The notes under the pieces were generated by a model. That model ran no database searches, was not told the DNA's origin, and saw only the letters and a program-made list of their open reading frames with translations. Made by a program: the position numbers and the translations under genes. Shown here piece by piece: positions 9,491 through 15,959 of a stretch of 64,000 nucleotides of DNA; the first letter of the stretch is position 1, and each line of letters opens with the position of its first letter. Source of the stretch: Reichenbachiella sp. (lineage in GTDB: Bacteria; Bacteroidota; Bacteroidia; Cytophagales; Cyclobacteriaceae); NCBI RefSeq assembly GCF_033344935.1, contig NZ_JAWPMM010000001.1:1-64000 (forward strand), in the 5' to 3' direction.

Positions 9491-10741
9491 ATGGAATTCA
9501 AAGTTGCCATCATTGGACTTGGTTATGTGGGGCTACCTTTAGCTATGGCGGCTTCGGAAAAGTATCCCACAACCGGATTTGATATAAACCAGAGCCGCAT
9601 TAACGAGCTTAATAACGGTCACGATAGAACGGGCGAAGTTGATTTTTCTAAAACCCAAAAAAATAAAAACCTCTCTTTTACAACCAATGAAAAAGATTTA
9701 GCATCAGCTAATTTCTATATCATAACTGTTCCTACACCAATCGACGGAAATAACAATCCTGACATTTCTTTACTCCAAAGTGCTTCCAAGCTGGTAGGTA
9801 GTTATTTGAAAGAGAATGACATTGTTGTATATGAATCAACTGTTTATCCGGGATGTACTGAGGACGACTGTGTGCCGCTGTTAGAAAAAAACTCTGGCCT
9901 CAAATTCAATAAAGATTTTTTCTGTGGCTATTCCCCTGAAAGAATAAACCCTGGTGATAAGAATAGAGGAGTTAAAGATATATTAAAAGTGACAAGTGGA
10001 AGTACATCAGAAATTGCGGATGTAGTAGACAAATTCTATGCTTCTATTATTACAGCTGGTACGCACAAAACTTCCTCAATCAAAGTAGCCGAAGCTGCGA
10101 AAGTGATAGAAAATGCCCAGCGTGACATAAACATTGCATTCGTTAACGAACTGGCCTTAATTTTTAATCGAATCGGCATTAACACCCATGAAGTGCTTGA
10201 AGCCGCAGCTACTAAGTGGAATTTTCTGCCTTTCAAACCCGGTTTAGTTGGAGGTCATTGTATTGGTGTTGACCCTTATTATTTGACTCACAAAGCTGAA
10301 AGTGTAGGCTATTTGCCAGAAGTTATTTTAGCCGGAAGACGCATTAATGACAACATGGGTAAACATGTGGCTCAGGAGGTTGTAAAATTGATGGCAAGAA
10401 AAGGATTAGAAATAGTCAATTCAAAAGTTTTAATTCTTGGACTAACATTCAAGGAGAATTGTCCCGATATACGAAACACAAAGGTTCTTGATATTGCCAA
10501 AGAGCTTGAGGCATATAACGTTGATGTTGCTTTACATGACCCGCTAGCTGACGTGCAAGAGGTAAAAGACGAATATGGTTATGATCTAGAGCCAGAAATT
10601 TCACCTGATTATTCAGCCTATATTTTAGCAGTTTCGCACCACGAATTTGAATCGATTGAATGGGATAATCTTCGAGAAAATTCCATTATTTATGATGTCA
10701 AAGGAGTCCTACCCACAAATATTTCTGACGGGTCATTATAG
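9491..10741 (+). CDS. Nucleotide-sugar 6-dehydrogenase, WbpO/TviB-like
   Basis: A 416-residue UDP-sugar 6-dehydrogenase. The N-terminal Rossmann domain starts with [12 protein letters not shown]. Next come [15 protein letters not shown], the central dimerisation helix with [21 protein letters not shown], the catalytic-Cys motif [14 protein letters not shown], and a C-terminal UDP-binding domain ([16 protein letters not shown]). These features match the WbpO/TviB group that oxidises UDP-GlcNAc or UDP-GalNAc to the uronate rather than classical UDP-glucose dehydrogenase, but substrate assignment by eye is not certain. It supplies an acidic sugar to the polysaccharide. It ends the first nucleotide-sugar cluster; a 196-base gap follows. 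Confidence 0.9.
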   Translation: MEFKVAIIGLGYVGLPLAMAASEKYPTTGFDINQSRINELNNGHDRTGEVDFSKTQKNKNLSFTTNEKDLASANFYIITVPTPIDGNNNPDISLLQSASKLVGSYLKENDIVVYESTVYPGCTEDDCVPLLEKNSGLKFNKDFFCGYSPERINPGDKNRGVKDILKVTSGSTSEIADVVDKFYASIITAGTHKTSSIKVAEAAKVIENAQRDINIAFVNELALIFNRIGINTHEVLEAAATKWNFLPFKPGLVGGHCIGVDPYYLTHKAESVGYLPEVILAGRRINDNMGKHVAQEVVKLMARKGLEIVNSKVLILGLTFKENCPDIRNTKVLDIAKELEAYNVDVALHDPLADVQEVKDEYGYDLEPEISPDYSAYILAVSHHEFESIEWDNLRENSIIYDVKGVLPTNISDGSL

Positions 10742-10937
10742 TTTTTAAGCAGAGATGCTTTCTGATTTAACTTTTGTGACTAAGTTTGCGCCTCATTTAA
10801 CCCTACAGATAGGAAATTGAAAACATTATTTACATACAGAACACACCAATCAACAACCTGCTGTTGATGTTTTGTCTATTGCCTGATGCAACATTGGGTC
10901 TCGTTTTCATTTTTTCTTATCTAATAATTCAACAAAC

Positions 10938-11375
10938 ATGGACAGTAGGGTCAGACATATTACCAAATCAATAACTTGGCGAGCCATCGCCACCGCCACT
11001 ACGTTGAGTGTCGCGGCATACATTCAAGGGGGCATTAGTGGCTCACAGCTTGGTCTTCTTGCGGTTTTAGATGTTGTTATTAAGCTGTTACTATATTATT
11101 TCCATGAGCGCTTCTGGTTCAATTTGAAAGCTAACATCAGCCCACGCATCAGACACATAATAAAAGCGTTTACATGGCGGGCCATTGCAGGACTTACAAC
11201 CTTTATATTAGTAGTTTGGATATTCAATGAAAGTCAAGGTACACTAGAAAAAGCGGGCTGGATTGCTATCGTAGAAACTATACTTAAAATGATGTTCTAC
11301 TATGGACATGAAGAAGTCTGGTATAGAATAAATTTAGGATTGGACAACCGTAAAATAAATAATCAGTATGACTGA
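10938..11375 (+). CDS. Tandem DUF2061 membrane protein
   Basis: A 145-residue membrane protein made of two DUF2061 copies: RHITKSITWRAIATATT...KLLLYYFHERFW and RHIIKAFTWRAIAGLTT...KMMFYYGHEEVW. Each copy has two hydrophobic segments, so about four membrane helices in total. DUF2061 proteins are repeatedly found in sulfate-assimilation operons, but their biochemical role is unknown; transport or scaffolding is speculation. The stop overlaps the cysC start by eight bases, placing it at the head of the cys operon. The 196 bases upstream probably carry the operon promoter; TAAGTTTG at 10781-10788 is a possible -7 element. Confidence 0.85.
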   Translation: MDSRVRHITKSITWRAIATATTLSVAAYIQGGISGSQLGLLAVLDVVIKLLLYYFHERFWFNLKANISPRIRHIIKAFTWRAIAGLTTFILVVWIFNESQGTLEKAGWIAIVETILKMMFYYGHEEVWYRINLGLDNRKINNQYD

Positions 11376-11979
11376 AAACATCATACCACATGATCACGCG
11401 ATCAAGCAAGCGGACAGAATTAAAAAATTAGGTTATCGTCCAATCTTGATTTGGTTTGTAGGTCTTTCGGGCTCTGGCAAATCGACATTGGCCAGTGGAT
11501 TGGAATCCAAACTTTTCAATGAAGGCATTAACACCTATATTTTAGATGGAGATAACGTTCGTAGTGGACTAAACAAAGATTTGGACTTTTCTGACGAAAG
11601 CAGAAAAGAAAACCTTAGAAGAATTACTGAAGTTTCTAATTTATTTGTAGATGCGGGCACCGTAGTTCTCACCGCTTTTATTACACCTTTTGAAGAAGAA
11701 AGAAAGAAAGTAAGAGAAAAGATGGGAGAAAGTTACGTGGAAGTGTTTGTAAACTGTCCATTAGAAGAATGTGAAAAACGCGACGTCAAAGGACTATATC
11801 AAAAAGCTCGTGAAGGAAAGATTAAAAATTTCACAGGTATTGATTCACCTTTCGAAGCACCCAAAAATGCCGATATAGAAATTCCCTCTCATCAGTTATC
11901 TATTGAAGAAGGGGTTCAAAATATTTATGACCTCGTTATTAAAAAAATAAGAGTTGTCGGAAGTCAGGAGTCGGAATAG
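11368..11979 (+). CDS. cysC: Adenylylsulfate kinase
   Basis: Phosphorylates APS to PAPS, the universal sulfate donor. The 203-residue protein has the P-loop GLSGSGKSTLA, then LDGDNVRSGLNKDL, the FITPFEEERKKVRE segment and KGLYQKAREGKIKNFTG, all diagnostic. The extreme C terminus (about VVGSQESE) is encoded by a tract of three degenerate 7-base units at 11956-11976 and is probably a late addition. The S23 four-helix ORF begins on the very next base after the stop. In this locus CysC acts with CysDN downstream. PAPS can feed either sulfate reduction or sulfation; no PAPS reductase is present in the window. Confidence 0.96.
   Translation: MTENIIPHDHAIKQADRIKKLGYRPILIWFVGLSGSGKSTLASGLESKLFNEGINTYILDGDNVRSGLNKDLDFSDESRKENLRRITEVSNLFVDAGTVVLTAFITPFEEERKKVREKMGESYVEVFVNCPLEECEKRDVKGLYQKAREGKIKNFTGIDSPFEAPKNADIEIPSHQLSIEEGVQNIYDLVIKKIRVVGSQESE
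11956..11976 (+). repeat. Three degenerate 7-base direct repeats at the end of cysC
   Basis: GTCGGAA, GTCAGGA and GTCGGAA stand in tandem at the end of cysC, immediately before the S23 ORF. They encode the last CysC residues. I associate such tracts with S23 ORFs in Bacteroidota, from memory. Confidence 0.6.
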
Positions 11980-12333
11980 ATGAAATTTAAATTTGAAAAC
12001 ATATTGATTTGGCAAAAGGCCATGGACTTGGGAGAGGATGTCAATGATTTATCAAAAGCGTTTCCTGAAAAAGAAAAGTTCAACCTTTCTTCGCAAATTT
12101 GCCGAGCTGTAGACTCAGTAGCTTTGAATATTTCGGAGGGATCAATCGGTCAGTCTAATCCTGAGTTTAAAAAGTTTATGGGTTATTCTATAAGGTCACT
12201 AGCAGAAGTAGTCACTTGTCTGCATAAAGCCAAACGGAGAAAATACATCACTGATCAGGATTTTGAAAAATACTACCAAGAGTCATTTAACCTCATGAAC
12301 ATGATGGTTGCATTTAGAAAAAATATTAAATAA
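11980..12333 (+). CDS. Four-helix-bundle (S23 / 23S rRNA IVS-type) protein, copy 1
   Basis: A 117-residue all-helical protein of the S23 family, first known from ORFs in intervening sequences of 23S rRNA genes and common as free-standing ORFs in Bacteroidota. Seen: FENILIWQKAMDLGEDVNDLS, the core SSQICRAVDSVALNISEG and the third helix KKFMGYSIRSLAEVVTCL. It starts directly after the cysC stop and ends shortly before cysD, so it is an ORF inserted within a metabolic operon. A heptad GTCGGAA-like repeat lies immediately upstream and a GAAGAC/GTCTTC inverted repeat (12345-12360) just downstream. Function is unknown; it is not a known sulfur-metabolism enzyme. Confidence 0.88.
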   Translation: MKFKFENILIWQKAMDLGEDVNDLSKAFPEKEKFNLSSQICRAVDSVALNISEGSIGQSNPEFKKFMGYSIRSLAEVVTCLHKAKRRKYITDQDFEKYYQESFNLMNMMVAFRKNIK

Positions 12334-12396
12334 TTAAGATTCATGAAGACTTCTGTCTTCGGTATCCTGACAAGAAAACAAAGATTAAGTACTCAT

Positions 12397-13302
12397 ATGT
12401 CAAACTATAATCTCACTCACATCAAAGAACTTGAAGCGGAAGCAATCTATATTCTTCGTGAAGTCTTTGCCCAATTCGAGAACCCTGCTATATTATTTTC
12501 TGGAGGTAAGGATTCTATTTGTGTGGCTCATTTAGCTCGAAAAGCATTTTTTCCTTCAAAAATTCCATTTCCTTTTGTCCATGTTGATACGGGGCATAAT
12601 TTTCCTGAGACGATGGAATTTAGAAATAAATATGTTGAAGAACTTGGCGTGAAGCTCATAGTAGGATCTGTCCAAAAATCAATCGATGATGGTGCAGCAG
12701 CTGAAGAAAAGGGGAAAAACGCCAATCGAAATGCTATTCAAACGGTTACTTTGCTAGATACTATAGAAGAACATGGTTTTGATGCATGTATTGGCGGAGC
12801 TCGACGAGATGAAGAAAAAGCAAGAGCCAAAGAACGTTTCTTCTCTCATCGTGATGAGTTTGGACAATGGGACCCTAAAAATCAAAGACCAGAACTTTGG
12901 AATATTTTCAACGGCAGATGTCACCAAGGCGAACATTTTAGAGTATTCCCATTAAGCAATTGGACAGAAATGGATGTATGGCAATATATTCTTTCAGAAA
13001 ATATTGCTCTTCCTAGCCTCTATTTCGCTCACGAAAGACAGGTAATTAGAAGAAACAATACATGGTTACCAGTTTCGGACTACATCCAAATTGCAGATAA
13101 CGAAGAGATCGTTACTAAAAAAATCAGGTTCAGAACATTGGGAGATATTACCATTACAGGAGGCGATGAATCTGATGCCGATACATTGGAAAAAATCGTT
13201 GATGAAGTGGCTTCTGCTCGTCAAACAGAAAGAGGAAATAGAGAAGATGATAAACGTTCCGAAACCTCGATGGAGGATAGAAAGAAGCAAGGATACTTCT
13301 AG
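12397..13302 (+). CDS. cysD: Sulfate adenylyltransferase subunit 2
   Basis: The PAPS-reductase-fold subunit of ATP sulfurylase, which makes APS from sulfate and ATP with CysN. The start is chosen at ATG 12397 (MSNYNLTHIKELE), which gives the normal 301-residue length. The in-frame ATG at 12343 adds 18 residues that lie in the repeat tract next to the four-helix ORF and do not look like CysD. Motifs: PP-loop ILFSGGKDSICVAHLA, FVHVDTGHNFPETM, GGARRDEEKARAKER, and the conserved C terminus ETSMEDRKKQGYF. It is separated from cysN by the second four-helix ORF. Confidence 0.96.
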   Translation: MSNYNLTHIKELEAEAIYILREVFAQFENPAILFSGGKDSICVAHLARKAFFPSKIPFPFVHVDTGHNFPETMEFRNKYVEELGVKLIVGSVQKSIDDGAAAEEKGKNANRNAIQTVTLLDTIEEHGFDACIGGARRDEEKARAKERFFSHRDEFGQWDPKNQRPELWNIFNGRCHQGEHFRVFPLSNWTEMDVWQYILSENIALPSLYFAHERQVIRRNNTWLPVSDYIQIADNEEIVTKKIRFRTLGDITITGGDESDADTLEKIVDEVASARQTERGNREDDKRSETSMEDRKKQGYF

Positions 13303-13368
13303 AACTAAAATTAACTGTTTACTCTAACCATTAACTTAAAAAAGTTAACCAATCAAAACCTACAAAAG

Positions 13369-13725
13369 ATGAGAGATTTTACACAATACAAAGTTTGGAA
13401 TGACTCGGTGGATTTTGCAGTAGAAGCTTACCAAAAGACCAAAAAGTTTCCAACCGAAGAAAAATTTGGATTGATTTCTCAAATGAGACGAGCTGCTATT
13501 TCTATCCCTTCGAATATTGCCGAAGGTGCAAGCAGAAGTTCCGAAAAGGAATTTTCTCGATTTGTAGAAATATCTCTTGGATCTAGTTTCGAACTGAAAA
13601 CTCAGTTCATAATTGCTAACAGACTAGAATTTATTGAAAAAGATGATTTCAATAAATCAATTTCAGCTTTAGATGCTATTGGCAAACAACTGAACGGATT
13701 GAGAAGTTCATTAAAATTAAATTAA
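13369..13725 (+). CDS. Four-helix-bundle (S23-type) protein, copy 2
   Basis: A 118-residue S23-family protein lying between cysD and cysN. The helices are recognisable as TQYKVWNDSVDFAVEAY, ISQMRRAAISIPSNIAEGAS and FSRFVEISLGSSFELKTQ, with the family signature SNIAEGA. It is clearly diverged from copy 1 (ICRAVDSVALNISEG there), so it is not a recent tandem duplicate. It is bracketed by members of an intergenic repeat: TAACCATTAAC at 13325-13335 upstream, and GTCAAC...GTTGAC at 13734-13752 downstream. No catalytic residues are evident; such proteins form helical oligomers and may bind RNA or DNA, which is an inference. Confidence 0.88.
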   Translation: MRDFTQYKVWNDSVDFAVEAYQKTKKFPTEEKFGLISQMRRAAISIPSNIAEGASRSSEKEFSRFVEISLGSSFELKTQFIIANRLEFIEKDDFNKSISALDAIGKQLNGLRSSLKLN

Positions 13726-13733
13726 TGTTAAGG

Positions 13734-13752
13734 GTCAACGGTTAGAGTTGAC
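13734..13752. repeat. Inverted repeat between the second S23 ORF and cysN
   Basis: GTCAAC (13734-13739) and GTTGAC (13747-13752) flank GGTTAGA. It belongs to the same AACGGTTA/TAACCATTAAC-type intergenic family seen around this operon. Confidence 0.55.
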
Positions 13753-13781
13753 TCCATTTTGATTAAAAAAACTCTGTAACT

Positions 13782-15074
13782 ATGACAGAACAAAATACAA
13801 ACACTCCGCATAACAACAACGCCTACCTAGATATGGAATTGCTTCGTTTCACTACTGCGGGTAGTGTTGACGACGGGAAGAGTACATTGATTGGTCGCTT
13901 ACTCTATGATTCCAAATCAATTTTTGAAGATCAAATGGATCAAGTGGCCAAATCCAGTGAAAGAAAAGGCTTAGAACATACTGATTTGGCTCTTCTAACC
14001 GATGGTCTCAAAGATGAACGAGAACAAGGAATAACTATTGATGTAGCCTACAGGTATTTTGCCACACCTAAAAGAAAATTTATTATTGCTGATACACCAG
14101 GTCACATCCAGTATACAAGAAATATGGTGACAGGTGCATCTACCGCCAACTGCGCACTACTTTTGGTAGATGCCAGAAAAGGTGTGATAGAACAAACTAG
14201 AAGACATTCTATTATTGCATCTCTTTTGCAAATACCACATGTTGTAGTATGTGTAAACAAGATGGATTTGGTAGACCATAGTCAAGAGGTTTTTGAAAAA
14301 ATCAAAGAAGACTACGAAGCTTTTGCTTCTAAATTAGAAGTAAAAGACGTAAGATTCATTCCAATTTCAGCCTTGAACGGGGACAATGTGGTAAACAGAA
14401 GTGAGAACATGCCTTGGTATGAAGGCTCGACACTACTCTATACTTTGGAAAATATTCATATTGGTAGCGACCATAATCACATAGATTGTCGATTCCCAGT
14501 TCAAACAGTTATTCGTCCAAAAAATGACAAATACCATGATTATCGTGGGTACGCTGGAAGGATTGCAAGTGGTGTATTCAAGCCAGGCGATGAAGTCACT
14601 GTAGAACCTTCTGGATTTAGTTCAACAATCAAATCGATAGATACTTTTGACGGTGAAATCGATGAAGCTTTTGCACCTATGTCAGTTTCTATCCAATTAG
14701 AAGATGATATAGATGTGGGTCGTGGAGATATGATTGTTCGAACAAACAACAAACCTGAGCCTATTCAAGATATTGAGGTCATGATTTGTTGGTTAAACCC
14801 TCAGGGACCAAAACCAAGGGCAAAATATATTCTGCGTCATACTACTGCAGAGGCTAAAACTATGATCAAGGAAATCAGCTACAAGCTGGATATTAGCACG
14901 CTTCATAGGAATGAAGAAGATAAGGACATCAACGCTAATGATATTTGCAAAATGAAGCTTAGAACAACAAAACCGCTTTTAGCAGATTCATATAAAAAGA
15001 ATAGGGTTACAGGTAGTCTTATTCTTGTGGATGAAGCCACAAACGAAACTGTTGCTGCTGGAATGATTGTATAG
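13782..15074 (+). CDS. cysN: Sulfate adenylyltransferase subunit 1 (GTPase)
   Basis: The GTPase subunit that drives APS synthesis by CysD. At 430 residues it is the single-function form without a fused CysC domain, consistent with the separate cysC upstream. Seen: G1 TAGSVDDGKSTLIGRLLYDSK, the switch region DGLKDEREQGITIDVAYRYF, G3 DTPGH, G4 NKMDLV, and elongation-factor-like beta domains at the C terminus. The downstream gap contains an inverted repeat (15090-15135), after which cysQ follows. Confidence 0.96.
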   Translation: MTEQNTNTPHNNNAYLDMELLRFTTAGSVDDGKSTLIGRLLYDSKSIFEDQMDQVAKSSERKGLEHTDLALLTDGLKDEREQGITIDVAYRYFATPKRKFIIADTPGHIQYTRNMVTGASTANCALLLVDARKGVIEQTRRHSIIASLLQIPHVVVCVNKMDLVDHSQEVFEKIKEDYEAFASKLEVKDVRFIPISALNGDNVVNRSENMPWYEGSTLLYTLENIHIGSDHNHIDCRFPVQTVIRPKNDKYHDYRGYAGRIASGVFKPGDEVTVEPSGFSSTIKSIDTFDGEIDEAFAPMSVSIQLEDDIDVGRGDMIVRTNNKPEPIQDIEVMICWLNPQGPKPRAKYILRHTTAEAKTMIKEISYKLDISTLHRNEEDKDINANDICKMKLRTTKPLLADSYKKNRVTGSLILVDEATNETVAAGMIV

Positions 15075-15089
15075 ATAACTTGAACCATA

Positions 15090-15135
15090 GACGTTAACCA
15101 TTAACATTCTTCCTTTGAGTTAATGGTTAATCGTC
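15090..15135. repeat. Imperfect 16-bp inverted repeat between cysN and cysQ
   Basis: GACGTTAACCATTAAC (15090-15105) pairs with GTTAATGGTTAATCGTC (15119-15135), one base inserted. No T run follows, so it is not a standard terminator. Related motifs occur at 13325, 13734, 33957 and near 33836 and 35050, all intergenic. Confidence 0.75.
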
Positions 15136-15142
15136 ATAGTTA

Positions 15143-15925
15143 ATGTCAAATATGAATTTACAACCATTACTTGAAATCGCTAAAACAGCGGCCAAAAAAG
15201 CAGCTATAGAAATTCTTAGGATCTATGAAAGTGGAGACTTTAGCATTGAAGCTAAATCAGATGATTCTCCCCTTACCCAGGCGGATAAAGCCTCGCATTT
15301 GGCTATAGTAGCTGAACTTGAAAAAACGAATCTCCCCATTCTCAGTGAAGAAGGAAGAGAAATTCCTTACGAAGAACGAAAAAATTGGGATTTTTTTTGG
15401 ATGATAGATCCTTTAGATGGCACAAAAGAGTTCATTAAAAAAAATGGTGAATTTACAGTCAACATAGCGCTAATCCACAAAGGATGTCCCGTTTTAGGTG
15501 TAGTTCAAGTACCTGTTCAAAATAAGCTATACTACGCAAGTCAAAATAACGGTGCATACTTAGACCATAATGGCCAAGGTCAAAAGCTAGCAGCCAACAG
15601 CCAACAACCAAACGCAAAAGGAATAAAAGTTGTCGCGTCGCGCTCGCATCTCAATGATGAAACTCAAGCCTATATAAATCAATTGAATGAACCAGAAATT
15701 GTTAGTATGGGAAGTTCTCTAAAGTTAATTGCTGTGGCAGAAAGCAAAGCTGATCTATATCCAAGGTTTGCACCCACAATGGAATGGGATACTGCTGCAG
15801 CTCATGCAATTGTAATCGAAGCTGGAGGACAAGTTCAAATCAAAGACAGTCAATCGCAGGTAGAGTACAATAAACCTAACCTGCTCAATCCACATTTTTT
15901 AGTTACTTGTCAGCTAGGAAAATAA
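15143..15925 (+). CDS. cysQ: 3'(2'),5'-bisphosphate nucleotidase
   Basis: A member of the inositol-monophosphatase superfamily, 260 residues. Motifs are SPLTQADKASHLAI, SEEGREIPYEER, the metal-binding DPLDGTKEF, and WDTAAAHAIVIEAGG near the C terminus. The enzyme hydrolyses 3'-phosphoadenosine 5'-phosphate (PAP), the by-product of both PAPS reduction and sulfotransfer. Its pairing with cysC/D/N and an exopolysaccharide locus fits PAP recycling during sulfation. A second ATG at 15152 is nearly equivalent as a start. The wza gene begins 34 bases after the stop. Confidence 0.94.
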   Translation: MSNMNLQPLLEIAKTAAKKAAIEILRIYESGDFSIEAKSDDSPLTQADKASHLAIVAELEKTNLPILSEEGREIPYEERKNWDFFWMIDPLDGTKEFIKKNGEFTVNIALIHKGCPVLGVVQVPVQNKLYYASQNNGAYLDHNGQGQKLAANSQQPNAKGIKVVASRSHLNDETQAYINQLNEPEIVSMGSSLKLIAVAESKADLYPRFAPTMEWDTAAAHAIVIEAGGQVQIKDSQSQVEYNKPNLLNPHFLVTCQLGK

Positions 15926-15940
15926 TATTTCCTAACTTGC
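15907..15940 (+). promoter_or_regulatory. Possible promoter of the wza-wzz export genes
   Basis: TTG at 15907-15909 and TAACTTGC at 15933-15940 resemble the Bacteroidota -33/-7 elements with a 23-base spacer, at the outer limit of the usual range. The position, overlapping the end of cysQ and 20 bases before the wza start, is suitable. Confidence 0.3.
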
Positions 15941-15959
15941 GGCGAAATTAAACTTCGAT

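Noticed and set aside
12343-12396. Longer N terminus for cysD
   Set aside because: The extra 18 residues are encoded by the repeat tract following the first S23 ORF and do not resemble CysD; ATG 12397 gives the normal length.
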